Assembly (NCBI GenBank): GCA_020912385.1
Contig: CP087218.1
Coordinates: forward strand, 1,798,001 to 1,862,000
Direction: 5' to 3'
Origin: Neofusicoccum parvum
Lineage: Eukaryota; Ascomycota; Dothideomycetes; Botryosphaeriales; Botryosphaeriaceae
Length of the DNA: 64,000 nucleotides
Positions 26,636-38,641 of this stretch are shown one piece after another (position 1 is the first letter of the stretch; each line of letters begins with the position of its first letter). A program made the position numbers and the translations under genes. The notes under the pieces were generated by a model that saw nothing but the letters and a program-made list of their open reading frames with translations, had not been told where the DNA came from and did no database searches.

Positions 26636-28273
26636 TCACTCCGCTACCCCGCTTTCCGGTATATTAAGCTTCTCCACGCCGTCCGCGTCTGGCTGTTTTT
26701 CACCGCCAGGTTGATCACCCACCTCCGTATCCACTCGTTGCTCATTATCATCATCATCCTTCACCGCCGCACCTTCACTCCGCGCCCTCCCCTCCTCCAC
26801 GAACCTACCCTCCTTCCCCTTCCCTTCCTCCAACGACGCCTTCGCCGCAACGCCCCGCCCCAGAATCCCAAACTCCACCCCGTTCCCGTCCGACGGTGCC
26901 GCCCACGCCGCGAACGCGACCTTCATCCACCGCCGCCACCGCTTGACCTCGCGCTCGTTGCCGCCCTCCTCCCGCCAGTCCGCGCGCCCGTCCGCTGCCA
27001 GCCCCACCCACGCCCCGGGCGCGCCGTACACGGGCGCCTTGAGCAGCGCCACGCGCGCCGCGATCTGGTTCGTCCAGACCAGGCCGAGCGAGGGCGTCTT
27101 GAGGGAGTGGTCGGCCGAGGGGCCGCGGTCGTCGCCCCAGCCCGTGAACCAGCGTTGCTGGTGGTCGAGCGTGAGGGGGTCGGGCGAGATGAGCGGCGCC
27201 GTTGCGCCTTGGGACGGGTTGGGCGTGGGAGCTCGTGCGGTGGTGTTGCTGTTGTCGGAGGCGTGCCGGCTGGGACCGCCGCCGCCGCCGCCGCCGCCCT
27301 GGCTGCCGGTGGTGTAGGATGTCTGGCGGGAGGTGGCGGTGCTGGCAGGCGGCGGCTGCTGCGGTGTGAAGCGGTCGGCGACTTGGTTCGCGACTACGAC
27401 CGCGACGTTGTGCGTGTGCGCGATGGAGCGGAGGAGCGCGCCTAGCTGCACCAGCGCCGCGCTGCGCTCCGCCATGGCGGCGCCGCCTGCGCGGTTGTCC
27501 CGTTCTGGCCGCTCGAATTCGGCGCGGTAGTTGGCCGCGACGGAGTCGAGGACGACAAGGCCGACATTGTGGCGCTGGATGGCGACGGGCAGCTGGTAGC
27601 GCAGGACGTGGTCCTGGTACTCGAGGTCTGGTGTTTGAATGCCGAGGATGCGCGAGAGGGAGGGTTTGGAGGACGGCGGGAGAGCGGAAAGATGTGGGTG
27701 CTGCTGGAGAAGCTGGGTCAGGCGTGTGGTCGCGAGCGGCGCTTCGGTGGAGATGTAGATTGCGGACTTGGAGAGGCCGTGCGGTGCGGGGAGTTGGGTC
27801 GAGAGAAGCAAGGTGAGTAGGAATTGGGTCTTTCCTGCACCGCTACGGAAGTCCTGGTCTCAGCATCGCTCCAGTCCTTTCGAAGGTGTTCCAGCATACC
27901 TCTCCCCGGTTATCTCGGTCAGATACCCTGTCGGTATTCCTCCGCCCAGCTCGGCATCCAGACGATCGTCCAGCGTGCTGATAGTGTGCCACTCTGCCGC
28001 ATGCCAGTCGCTAGTCACGCTCGGCGCCGTGTCTGCGCCTCCAGGTTCGGTGGGCTCGTCGGCCACGCCCAGTTGGCCATGGAGGGCACTCACAATGGCG
28101 TGGTGGAGCTTGCGCAGCTCGGCCACGGGCACCTGGGCGCGCTTCGCGACGTCGGCGGCATCGAGGGTCAGGATGTCGCTGGTGGTGACACGGTGGCGGT
28201 CGAGCGAGGGCAGCAGGTGCGAGAAATGGTGGGCTGGGAATCCGTCGGGCAGGACGTGGTGAAGATCGGACAT
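26636..28273 (-). CDS. RAD57: Rad57-type RecA-fold recombination mediator
   Basis: Two exons on the minus strand, 28273-27900 and 27842-26636, give 526 aa; the AG|C junction completes the P-loop. Residues 1-90 are an N-terminal helix-hairpin-helix-like domain (HLLPSLDRHRVTTSDILTLD, VAKRAQVPVAELRK). The ATPase core has GGGIPTGYLTEITGES-GAGKTQ (Walker A, about 123-131), IYISTEAPL, and Walker B LVVLDS (about 220-225). A long disordered insertion, including eight Gly from a GCC-triplet run (27275-27299), precedes LGLVWTNQIAARVAL near the C-terminal third. Role in the family: with Rad55, loads Rad51 and protects filaments in homologous recombination. The TGES/TEAPL pattern fits Rad57/XRCC3 better than Rad51 or Dmc1. 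The acidic C-terminal tail looks variable. Confidence 0.9.
27275..27299. repeat. (GCC)n run coding poly-Gly in RAD57
   Basis: About eight CCG/GCC triplets on the plus strand code a glycine run in the disordered insertion of the Rad57-type protein on the minus strand. Confidence 0.9.
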
Positions 28274-29527
28274 CACAGGAATTCGATCAGCTGGGGCGCG
28301 AGTGGTCAGACATGCCGGCACTTGACGGGGCGGGAGTGCCGCGGGGTGGTGGGAGGTGGTGACGCGCCCGAGACGCGTGCGAGCGTGGGGTGTCGCGCAG
28401 CCGAACGAGGCGCACAGGCTGGACAGCAGCAGCGCGCCTTGGCCCGTCGACCGGCAGCGTGTCCGTCCGGGGGAAAATCTGGGGAGCGTCGGGCAGCTTG
28501 GCCAGGCCTGGGCGGCGTGCTGCAAATGACGTCCCGCGGGCGGGATCCCTTCACCCGCGCGCATCGCCCCCGAAGCGGGCGCAACAGGCGCCTGGCTCGA
28601 CTCCCAACTGCCACGGCGCCGTGAGCAGCGTCTGCGCCGCCTCAGGCTCCCATTCATAAGCACGGCGCGGCCGCCGCCGGGAGCGATCCTGCGGTCTAAT
28701 ACCAGCGTGCAGCCGTTCAGCGACCGTCTGGGCCTCGTCGGCTGCTCCGCGCACAAGCTCCCGCCCGCGTCCTACGCACCAGCCGGCTGACCATCCCACG
28801 CACCCCTGCTCGGGCCACCTGCGCCTGTCCCATAACCGCGATTGCGAACTTCCTCTCGTCCGCCGTGCCTCGCAGACCAACGTTTCTCCGTCGCTCCTCG
28901 GCCCTCTTACTCTCCTCGGCGCCGTTGGCCCGCAGAGCCCAGCAATCCCCTTGGCCGCGACCCAGACCTCCCCGGCCCAAGCTCCCGCGACGCTGCGTTG
29001 TTACGCCATAGTCCGCGTCTCGTGCCCGCGCGCCGCACGTGGTAGGTCCGTCTGTAGCACCACTGACTTGCGTAGCTTTCTCCAGCGCTCGGGATTACTG
29101 CGTCCCAGCTAGGGCCTGTTCGGTAAGTTGCCTTTTCCATCCGGCCTCTTCATGCCTGCACTGGCGCCGCCCGCCTGGGCGCCGCCCATGCACCCCATAT
29201 CGAGTGGTTCCGTCTCGCCGGTCCAAAGACGACAGCCGTGGCGGTGGCTGGTCCCGTTTCACATGGCCGCCTCCAGCGGGGTTGCTGTTGCGTGTGCCCA
29301 AGTTTCCCCTTTCGTCCAGACGGCCTCGAGGGATAAGTACCTCTTCCACCCGAGGCCTTCCCTCGCCCTTCTTAGTCCCACTTTCCCTCCGGCCTTGCAC
29401 GGCAAGCTCCCATGCCCGCTTATTATCTTCAAGACTGCCATTACTTCTACCGCACTGCGTTGCGGGGCCTCAACGTCTCCACCACCATCTCTCCCCTCTA
29501 CGCCTAAATTTCTAACCCGTTGCTGCA
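28274..29527. promoter_or_regulatory. Divergent intergenic region, RAD57 / carnitine acetyltransferase
   Basis: 1.25 kb between divergent start codons. It is GC-rich near RAD57 and C/T-rich in the last 250 bp before 29528, as in a fungal 5' UTR. No gene is convincing here. Confidence 0.5.
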
Positions 29528-32500
29528 ATGCCAGTCCGAACCTTCCAGGCTCCCACGTCTCTCAACGGCACGCTCGCCAACGGTGCCAACGGCGAGAACG
29601 GCGTCAACGGAGCCAGCATGTCAGAAACGAGCGGCGAGGGCCAGCGCTCCGCTCAAGCCGCCAAGGACGCCACGAATGACTTCCCAAAAGCTGACCAGAA
29701 CCCCCTTGGCACCGCGAGAAACCCCAACTCCAAGCCGGGCATCACCTTCGCTGCTCAGGACAAGCTGCCGAAGCTGCCCATACCTGATCTTGAGTCCTCG
29801 TGTGACAAGTATCTTGCCGCGCTCGAGCCACTACAATCGCCCAAGGAACATCACGAGACCCGCAGTGCCATCCGTGAATTTCTGAAGGCCGAGGGTCCGG
29901 AGCTCCAGGAAAAGCTCAAGAAGTATGCCGCCGGCAAGTCGAACTACATTGAGCAGTTCTGTAAGCATGCTGTCAAAGCGCCATTCATCCGAACCCTTTC
30001 GGCTAATCGGGAAAAGGGTACGACTCATATCTGAACTTCGACAACCCGGTCGTCCTGAACTTGAACCCATTCTTCCTACTGGAAGATGACCCGACGCCGG
30101 CTAGGAATAATCAGGTCACCCGTGCCGCTTCCTTGGTCGTGTCTGCTCTGTCGTTTGTGCGCGCCGTCCGAAAGGAGGAGCTGCCTCCCGACACCGTGCG
30201 TGGCCAGCCGCTCTGCATGTACCAGTACTCGCGGCTGTTTGGAACTGCCAGGATACCCACCGAGAATGGCTGTCAGATCGGACAGGACCCGAACGCGAAG
30301 CACGTTGTTGTGCTCTGCCATGGCCAGTTCTACTGGTTTGACGTGTTGGACGACAACTCCGATCTCATCATGACTGAGAAGGACATCTCGCTTAACCTGG
30401 AGGCCATTATCGAAGACGCAGCGCAGATCCCAATTCAAGATGCCGCAAAAGGAGCGCTTGGCGTCCTCAGCACCGAGAACCGCAAGGTCTGGTCTGGCTT
30501 GAGGGATGTCATGCATAGAGACGAAGGATCCAACAACTCGGACTGTTTGAACATTGTAGACTCGGCCCTGTTCATCCTCTGTCTGGATTACACCGCGCCC
30601 ACCACGGGCGCAGACCTTTGCATGAACATGCTTTGCGGTACCAGCAAGATTGAACGAGGCGTGCAAGTCGGAACTTGCACCAACAGATGGTACGACAAAC
30701 TTCAGATAATTGTCTGCAAGAACGGCAGCGCCGGTATCAACTTTGAACATACGGGCGTTGATGGCCACACTGTGCTACGCTTCGCTAGCGACGTGTACAC
30801 CGACACAATTCTCCGATTCGCACGCACCATCAACGGCCAAGCCCCCAGCTTGTGGGCGTCAAGCAGTCCGGACCCCTCCAAGCGCGATCCGGCCAGCTTC
30901 GGCGACGTCAGCACCACACCGCATAAGCTCGAGTGGGACATGGTACCGGAGCTCAGCACTGCATTGCGCTTCGCTGAGACACGGTTGGCCGATCTCATTC
31001 AGCAGAATGAGTTCCAGACCCTCGAGTTCATGCATTATGGCAAGCATTTCATGACCTCCATGGGATTCTCTCCAGATGCTTTTGTTCAGATGGCATTCCA
31101 GGCTGCCTACTACGGTCTTTATGGCCGCATGGAGTGTGTGTACGAGCCTGCCATGACAAAGGCATTCTTCCACGGTCGCACCGAAGCAATCAGGCCCGTC
31201 ACACCAGAATCCGTCGAGTTCGTTCAGACTTTCTGGAACGACAACCCGCCAGCCGATAAGGTCGAGGCTCTTCGACAGGCCTGCGAGAAGCACGTCTCCA
31301 TTACTCGGGAGTGCGCAAAGGCACAGGGCCAAGATCGTCATCTTTATGCACTGTACTGCATCTGGCAACGCCAGCTAGATGAGGAAGGCTCTTACACGGA
31401 TGGCGCAAGCTACACAGACTCTCTGCGTGGGTCCAGCGGTAGCCCTATCGGATCAGAACAAGTTGTCGGCAGCCCCGGCCGTAACTCAATGCTCTCGGAG
31501 GAGGGCTCCATTTCCACTAGCCCACCCGGCCATCCGGTTGAACACAGGATGCCATCGCTCTTCGCTGATGCTGGTTGGGATCGCCTCAACACAACCATCC
31601 TGTCGACTTCGAACTGTGGTAATCCGTCGCTCCGTCAGTTTGGCTTTGGCCCTACGTCTGGTGATGGCTTCGGTATTGGATACATCATCAAGGACGGCTC
31701 CATTTCCATCTGTGCGAGCTCCAAACATAGACAAACGTCGCGTTTCATCGATGCGATCGAGGCGTACTTCCTCGAGATCCGCAAGCTCCTTCGCCAGACA
31801 CGCCGCCGTGGTGCGTCGGCCACGAAGGGTGCCAGCCGCGCGCGCGAGGCGGAGGAGCATCACGAGATGATGAGCGCAAGCCGCATGAAAAACCGCGGCC
31901 GCAAGATACTGGGAGAGCCGGGCAAAGCCGGCGCACTGACGCCGGCGACGGACAGCATGGTGGGGGAAAGCGACGATGAAGGCCTTGGTGGATGTGGGTC
32001 ACCCTCTTCTTCCCAATCCCATTCCCGTTCTTCTGTTTCTACTGCCAACCCCTCTTCTTCATCGTCCTCGTCGGCCACTACTCCTCCACCTCCTTGCACC
32101 TGCAATGGCGGTGTTGGCACTGGTGGCGCCGAGGACGGGGAGAATGGTGGGAGGGAGCGTTCCTGCTCCTTCCATGATGGCCTGCCTACGCCGCCGAGTT
32201 CGCCGTTTCAGTCGCCGCTGAAGAAGGAGATCGAGTCTTCGCCGAAGGTCACGCTGCCGCCGTCGTTGGTGAAGCGTCCTGTTGTCGTGAAACGACGGCA
32301 ACTTGCGTCGTGGGCGATCTGTTGATTTTCGTGCAATTTTGGACCAGGCTTTAGACAAGATTGTTACCCCTTCAAAGCCTAGACCTAGATCTTTAGACCA
32401 GAGCTTTTCGTCCCAACCTTTCCCTTCTTTTCCCTTTTTCCTTGGGTTCGACTCGTCTCCTTCAGCGGGCGTTTTCTGGCGGTCTTCAACCTCGGCGGCG

Positions 32501-32759
32501 GCTCTGGCAGGCCCAGACACTCTCCTTACCACACTATTCATGTCTCTCCTTGTCGTCTCTTCATCTCCTACTTTTCCTTCCAAAGAAGTCATACTGATTC
32601 AACCTTTCTTCTCCACATCTAGACGGCTTCTTCGACTCGGGCATGCTGCAGGCGGCCCTCAAAGCAAGGAACGAACAGCAGGACGCCCTGATGGCGAGCG
32701 AGACCAAGGAGGTGGTGCGGAGGAATATCGGGAGGAGGCTGAAGCTCGCTGATTACTGA
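29528..32759 (+). CDS. facC: Carnitine O-acetyltransferase (FacC/Yat1-like)
   Basis: Three exons, 29528-29960, 30017-31993 and 32623-32759 (433+1977+137 nt), give 848 aa. The enzyme moves acetyl groups between CoA and carnitine so acetyl units can cross membranes during growth on acetate or fatty acids. Choline/carnitine acyltransferase landmarks are present: LPKLPIPDLESSCDKYLAAL near the start, SYLNFDNPVVLNLNPFF, QYSRLFGTARIPTENGCQIG, the catalytic-His motif FEHTGVDGH (His389) and the late STSNCGN/FGFGPTSGDGFGIGY block. There is no mitochondrial presequence or C-terminal peroxisomal SKL, which favours the cytosolic FacC class. Intron 2 (31994-32622) is 629 nt, very long for this window, and its first 110 codons are open. 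Splicing joins GLGG to YGFFDSGML and ends ...RRLKLADY. The read-through form is described under findings. Confidence 0.9.
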
Positions 32760-34175
32760 CGGTGGGACGACCCTGGGGGAGGAGACGAACGGGGTCGATG
32801 GGATTGGTGGAGGGAGTGAAGGGTGGTGGGCTGATTTAGTGGAGTCGGGGAGATGTGCTTGAGCGGCATGATTGGAGTATTCTAGCGTTGAAATTGTAAA
32901 TACCTGTGATGATGAGCCATGTATTCCCTTGAACAGCAGTCGTGGTTGTAGTTGTAGTTGTGAGTGTCGCTTTTTGAGTTCTAATATGGAAGGCACAACT
33001 ACAGTTCCGTTCCTCTCACCCTCCGTAGCGCAGGATCTTACATGCACCCACACTTTGGAACCTTCGCCGGCCATAACAATCCCAGCCATTCACGGCCTCG
33101 TTAATCTCAAAGAGATCCTTCGCCATTCTCGGCGACATGTGAGAGAGAAAAAACACCCCACTGTTTGGCCAAAAGTGCAAGCCAACACCTTTCAGTTAGA
33201 AGTCATATCGCTCCACGTCAGCAGAGCAGATATGAAGCGTCTACGTGAAGACGATCTTATGGAAAGATTCGGTGTGGAAGCCCTTTTTGTATGGATTAAT
33301 GAGATCCATAGGTGGGGTCTAACCATCCACGTCGAGAAGGTAGAGAGGGATGTACGTATTTGCGCGGACGAGAGGGGGATGACGCTTGGTGAAGAAAGAG
33401 ATGTTTACTTAGCCGAAATATCACGGTAATGCCGTAATAATAGACTCTTATTCCCGTTCCTCTCTCGCGCCTTCCGCCGTCTTTCCTTTTTCTCCTCTTA
33501 TTTTCTCGATCTGGCTATGCCGTTGCCGTCCATCCTTATTCTGTCCCTTCGATTTTGTACGCCGTCCGCCGCGAGACGTCAGAGCGATTATTGGCGTTTA
33601 ATACCACTCATTCTCTTAAACTTTGCCCGTAGCTATATCTATATATATTCATCAAGTAGGTCATTCCTCTTTCGTCTTACACAGTTACTGGAATAGAACA
33701 TCCACGCTTACGAAGCGTCCGTCCGCAAAGCCTCGTACGTAGTCGGTTTTCGAAGTGTTGCAACTACCTACCTTCACGGGCAGTTGACGAATTCATTCGG
33801 ACGCATTTGTCATTTCTTTCATTGAACATTTGTGTCTTGGGCAAGCGCTTCAATTGCCCATGAGGGTATGCACGCGTTGAAATTCTGTCCGAGCCGACCT
33901 GCTAGGTCCAAAGAAATAGTGGCACCAATCAGAGACAAGTAAGTTTGATCCTTGAAGGTATCTTCTTATTAATAAAATAAATGCGCAGGTCGTGAGTGGA
34001 GCTGGCTATGATTCTCCACCATTATGCAGATAATCACGTGGCCGGGCTTATCAAATCTTACAGATCCTTTCCCTGCCACCTCACCCGCTTTGCCTCTCTT
34101 TATCACAATTCTGTTTTTGGTTCATCTGTCATCACTGCGTAAAAGCAATCCGTCTAATCCGCCTTTGACGAGAGC
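32760..34175. other. Intergenic, AT-richer, no gene called
   Basis: 1.4 kb between the carnitine acetyltransferase and the first HET gene. It contains a short TTGTAG repeat (about 32943-32963), a TATATATA near 33642, and a 185-codon frame (32872-33429) with unconvincing composition at its start. GC is visibly lower than in the housekeeping genes to the left. Confidence 0.5.
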
Positions 34176-36016
34176 ATGGGAAGGCACCTCCATGTCTACA
34201 AGCCGTTGGCCGACGAACGGGCATACATTCGGCTCGTGTTGCTACAGCCAGGCATCCCTTCCAACGAGATCCACATATACCTCCAGGATACCCCGCTGCA
34301 AAAGTTCACCTCAGGCGAAAGCGGCGGCTCCTTAGAAACCGAGCTCAAAGCGCTCAGTTCGCCGCGGGAAAAGGCTGCGAACGACGAGGAGCCGGGGCTA
34401 CCATTATACGAGGCTTTGTCGTATACCTGGGGAGACCAGAGGGGTCGCAAAGGTGTCAAAATTGGCCCGGATGGAGTCAAGGACATCGAGATAAATTTAG
34501 AGGAAGCATTGCGGCATCTTCGCCGGGAGGATGAAGTCCGCGTATTGTGGATCGATGCGCTCTCCATCAACCAGGATGATAGCAAAGAGAAGAGCGCACA
34601 GGTGCCGTTGATGGGTGATATCTTCCGGTCCGCGTCTCGGGTGGTCATGTGGCTGGGCGCTGAGAGAGACGAGAGCACTTACGCGTTGGACCTGATGAGA
34701 GGGCTCGGGTCGAATATTGAAGTTGACTGGTTCCACATCAAGATGAAGGCCTCGGACGAGACTCTCAGCGATCCGAGTTGGACCGATGAGCCGTTTGACG
34801 ATGTCGTACCCCACCCACTGCATGCCTTGTTCATGAGGCCCTGGTTTGACAGGCTTTGGATTCGGCAGGAGGTCTTCCTCGCCTCGCGCGACTCCATCCT
34901 CTGCTGCGGCCTAGACGAGCTGGACTGGAGTGTATTTTGCAAAGCAGTCTTCCGCATTGCGGCGAGGGAGATCGGGAAGCACCGTCTGGGGAAAGAGGGG
35001 CAAGCATTTCTCAAGAGAGTAAGCATTATCGTCAGCATTTGCAGCCCTTCTCCGTACGACGTCCTGCAGCTGCGACAGCGCCTGAGACCTACGAAGTGCA
35101 ATGATCGGCGAGACTACATCTACGGCGTTCTCAACATCGTGACTCCACCCCTTGGGATCAAGCCTGACTACGGCATATCCACTGCCCGCGTGTATGAGGA
35201 CGTGTTCATGCGCTCCTTCTCCCAGCGGAACGACTTGAATCTCCTCTTGTCTTGCGACATATCAACAAAAGAAGCCGACCTACCCAGTTGGGTGCCTAAC
35301 TGGTCCGCAAAATCTGTTCCTCTGTTGGCAGCGCCTCGGGTAGCCACCGGCGGAGGCTTGAGCAGCATTGCTCAGCGAAACAAGCAAGTGCTTTCGGTGA
35401 AAGGAGCACGCATCACAACGGTTCAAAGCGTCACGAAGCTAGCTTTCGACACTGACTCCGACGCCGACCTGGTGAGGCTGGTCAGGCACATCGCACCAAA
35501 GGACGTCTTGAACGGCGTGTATCCAGGCGGATGGACCCTGCTCGATGCCTTCTGCTATCTTGTTATGGGCCCCGGCTTCCGCGAGGAATATTATTCGCCT
35601 GGAGAATCGATGAAAGATACATTGGCATTGCGCCGGAAACCGTTGAGGAGGGAGACCGTGTCTGCGTCCTGACTGGGGTTACAATGCCCATATTGCTGCG
35701 CTCGGCTAGCAAGAGCAGACAGCATGGATGTGAACTGGTTGTCGGGGCCTGCATGGTGCCAGGGCTACTCCAGGGCGAAGGGCTTCTTGGACCTGTGCCC
35801 GAGCCATACCGGCTCGTCTGGTACGAGGACCCGCCGGGATCAATCCACTGCGGATTCCTCAACATTGACACGCAAAGACTTGAAACAGAACATGACCCAC
35901 GGATTGGGTCTGTTCCGCTGTCGCCCTCCACTGAGCCGAGCGAACGGACAGAAGCAATACTTGAGATGATGGAAAAGAGATTGGGTCTGCAGACGACGTA
36001 TTTGAATCTTGTCTGA
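34176..36016 (+). pseudogene. HET-domain protein with a frame break near its C-terminus
   Basis: The first frame (34176-35672) codes 498 residues with a complete HET domain: LYEALSYTWGDQ (about 72), LWIDALSINQDDS (about 125), FRSASRVVMWLGAE, and RPWFDRLWIRQEVFLA, then LPSWVPNW. The usual HET C-terminal module (ERYIGIAPETVEEGDRVCVL, about 125 more residues to YLNLV) follows at once, but in another frame that ends at 36016. Either a single indel near 35590-35610 broke the gene, or a weak 86-nt intron (35519-35604, GTATCC donor, no clear branch site) restores it. HET proteins control heterokaryon incompatibility and related cell-death responses. The truncated product would keep the HET domain, so it may still act. 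It lies 262 bp upstream of the next HET gene on the same strand. Confidence 0.75.
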
Positions 36017-36277
36017 TGTTCAAATTGGAACAGACAAAGGCCGATTGATCTGATGTTTCACTTTGCTGAGAAATCCGATGCTACAGCATTGCCAAGAGAT
36101 CGTACCAATATGGTCCCAGAAGACTCATATCAGGAAGCCAAGTATCCGACTTCACGCGCTGCTTTGCCATGCTGTGGATGGACCGGGACTCGCCTAATTC
36201 GTTGCATCACCGTGCTCGGTCGACCCCACTCGTCTTTCGAACATCCTCCCGCGGATCAACGGCACCAGGCATCGACC

Positions 36278-38299
36278 ATGGAGCGGGCCGCCATCCGCCA
36301 GCTAGAGAGCGGAGTGCAGTATGGTGAGCTGTGCATTCCGTGCTCCCGCGCGGTCGACGACGACGATCTTGCGCGGATCGGGGAGCAACGTTGGGTGAAC
36401 GACGGCTTCGATCAGCCCAGCGACAAGCCACTCATGTATTGCTCGCTCTGCCGCCATGTCATCCGAGCGAAGGCTCGGGCAAAAGCCCAGGGCATACACG
36501 AAGAAGTCACCTCAACCGAGCTGGACTGGGTCATGTTTGGCATGAACCAGAGCATCCTCATCTCCGACGACAACCAGCCCGAGGACGAGCAAGAGCTGCG
36601 CAAGCACACCGACGTCGAGCCCGACCCGTACGTCAGAGCCATCCGCAGCGAAATCAACCCCGCTCTGATGCGCGCCTGGCTCGCCGAGTGCGAGCAGACG
36701 CATGGCCCGACCTGCAGCGCCGCCACGCTCAGCACCGTCTCGCCCTCCGCCACCCTCCTGCTCGTCGACGTGGAGCAGCAGTGCCTCGTCGACGCCAGCT
36801 TCGACACGCGCTTCGTCGCCCTGAGCTACGTCTGGGGCGCGGCCACGCAGTTCCTGACCCTGCGCTCCAACCTCGCCGCCCTGCAGCAGCCCGGCGCCCT
36901 CGCCCACCGGCCCCTCCCCGCCACCATCCGCGACGCCATGGCCCTCGTCGCCCGGCTGCACGAGTCCCACCTCTGGGTCGACACGCTCTGCATCGTGCAA
37001 GACGACCTCGCCAACAAGCGCGCCCAGATCGCCCAGATGGCGTCCATCTACAACCGCGCGCTCCTCACCCTCGTCGCCCTCTCCGGCGCCTCCGCCTCCG
37101 CCGGCCTCCCCGGCCTCTCGTCCCCCCGCCTCGCTGCAGCAGCCGTCCGCCTCGCCCCCGGCCTCCGCCTCGCCCCGCGCGAAGGCCCTACCGCCGCCTT
37201 CGAGGCCGCTGTCTACGATTCCCGCGCCTGGACCTTCCAGGAGCGCATCCTCGCCCGCCGCGCGCTGTTCTTCCTGCCCGGCCAGGTGTTCTGGCAGTGC
37301 CGCGCCGCCACCTGGGCCGAGGACCGCCGCGGCGACGTCGCGGACGACTGGCCCAGCGCGTCCGTCACCGTCGCGAAGATCGAGAGCTGGGCGGCTGCGA
37401 GGCGCGCGGCGTCGGAGCGGCGCGCGGGGGCCACTGCGTTTGGCGGGGAGGACGACTTTGCGTGCTACGCGCAGCTGGTGCGGGAGTATGCGCGGAAGCG
37501 GATGGGGTTTGTGGGGGATGTGGTGGATGCGTTTACGGGGGTGACGGCGGCGCTGGGGGTGCTGTTTGGGTGGGGGTTTGTGGTTGGGGTGCCGAGGGGG
37601 TTGGTGGGGTTGGCGTTGCTGTGGACGCCGTTGGAGGCGGTGGTGAGGAGGAGGAGCGGCGAAGGGGAGGCGGTGGTGTTTCCGAGCTGGGCGTGGGCTG
37701 GGTGGGTCGGGGAGGTGCACTACGGGGACTTTGTGCAGCGGTTGCCGCAGATCCCGCTGGCTGAGCGCTATCGGTCTTGCGTCGAGCTGTTTGAGTTCGG
37801 TGGGAGGGAGGGCGGGAGCGAGGGGGGTGGGCAGGGTTCGAGTGATGTCCTCCGATTCAAGACGTGCGGCGCTCCAGCTGCGGCGTTCAGGTTTGAGAGG
37901 GTGGAAGGTCGCTTGCAGAACGTTGACGCAGGGACGCTGGTGTGCCGGGATGTGCACCGCTTGTTTGATGATGCAGGGCGTTGTTGTGGAATAGTGTATG
38001 GGCTTTCGGAGCAGGACGAGAGCAGGCTCCAGGAGATGCAGCTCGTACTGATCTCGAAACTGGCACGCGTAAACTCGCTCAACTTTTACGGCCCAACGGT
38101 CTCATTGTACGACCTGGATAAGCCAACGACAACTGAGCCGCTGTTTGGCAGGGCACTGTCAGACAGGGAGTGGTGCACTCTCAACGTCTTAATGGTGGAG
38201 TGGAAAGGTGAGTTCGCTTCAAGGGTCGGTATTGGCCAGGTTCATGTCGACGCCTGGAATAGAGTTCCGCGGCAGGAAATGCCTGTCCTATTAGCCTGA
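36278..38299 (+). CDS. HET-domain protein, intact
   Basis: A single intronless frame of 673 aa from the ATG at 36278. The same frame is open back to 36053 (748 aa), but the extra N-terminus is low quality and MERAAIRQLESG is the likelier start. The N-terminal part has paired cysteines (LCIPCS and YCSLCRHV) common in this subclass. HET motifs follow: RFVALSYVWGAA, SHLWVDTLCIVQDD and IAQMASIYNRALLTLVALSG, then YDSRAWTFQERILARRALFF. The C-terminal region (PSWAWAGWVG) is also family-like. It differs in subclass from the upstream HET gene, so the pair is not a simple tandem duplicate. Base composition of 36700-37500 is extremely GC-rich, which creates long meaningless frames on both strands. Role: probable allorecognition or programmed cell-death effector; the partner is unknown. 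Confidence 0.88.
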   Translation: MERAAIRQLESGVQYGELCIPCSRAVDDDDLARIGEQRWVNDGFDQPSDKPLMYCSLCRHVIRAKARAKAQGIHEEVTSTELDWVMFGMNQSILISDDNQPEDEQELRKHTDVEPDPYVRAIRSEINPALMRAWLAECEQTHGPTCSAATLSTVSPSATLLLVDVEQQCLVDASFDTRFVALSYVWGAATQFLTLRSNLAALQQPGALAHRPLPATIRDAMALVARLHESHLWVDTLCIVQDDLANKRAQIAQMASIYNRALLTLVALSGASASAGLPGLSSPRLAAAAVRLAPGLRLAPREGPTAAFEAAVYDSRAWTFQERILARRALFFLPGQVFWQCRAATWAEDRRGDVADDWPSASVTVAKIESWAAARRAASERRAGATAFGGEDDFACYAQLVREYARKRMGFVGDVVDAFTGVTAALGVLFGWGFVVGVPRGLVGLALLWTPLEAVVRRRSGEGEAVVFPSWAWAGWVGEVHYGDFVQRLPQIPLAERYRSCVELFEFGGREGGSEGGGQGSSDVLRFKTCGAPAAAFRFERVEGRLQNVDAGTLVCRDVHRLFDDAGRCCGIVYGLSEQDESRLQEMQLVLISKLARVNSLNFYGPTVSLYDLDKPTTTEPLFGRALSDREWCTLNVLMVEWKGEFASRVGIGQVHVDAWNRVPRQEMPVLLA

Positions 38300-38641
38300 A
38301 CGTGATCTTTGCGTAAGGCGGTTAAAGATTAGGAGTCAGGAGGTCCGTGCGGACTTTCAGGTAAGTAAGTTCTATCTTGCTCACTCGGCCGAGACCAAGC
38401 CTTTCGGCAACGGGAAGACTGCTCTTCCGATTTATGCGCTTCGTACGAGGAATATGAAATTATCTTATTCAGGACTCCTAAAACCTTAAGCTTATTGCAT
38501 TTTGTGTGTCGCCTAACGGGTATCGGCTAACGGGTACTGGTAGATTGCAAGACTTGGTGAATCGGTGTCGAGGTCTGTACACGCACACACATGTATGAAG
38601 GTCCGACAGTCGATTAGTTGCTTTGCTATTTCACCACATCG
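38300..38641. promoter_or_regulatory. P450 upstream region
   Basis: 342 bp between the second HET gene and the P450, both on the plus strand. It is AT-richer and carries two close copies of an AACGGGTA-containing motif (about 38515-38540). No TATA box is obvious. Confidence 0.45.

Noticed and set aside
32872..33429. 185-codon plus-strand frame
   Set aside because: It begins in a TTGTAG repeat and mixes Cys-rich low complexity with an unremarkable charged end. There is no domain and no splice partners.
36331..37957. Long frames of 477 (+) and 481 (-) codons across the second HET gene
   Set aside because: Both are Arg/Pro- or Gly/Ala-dominated products of extreme third-position GC. Only the 36278-38299 frame shows HET motifs.
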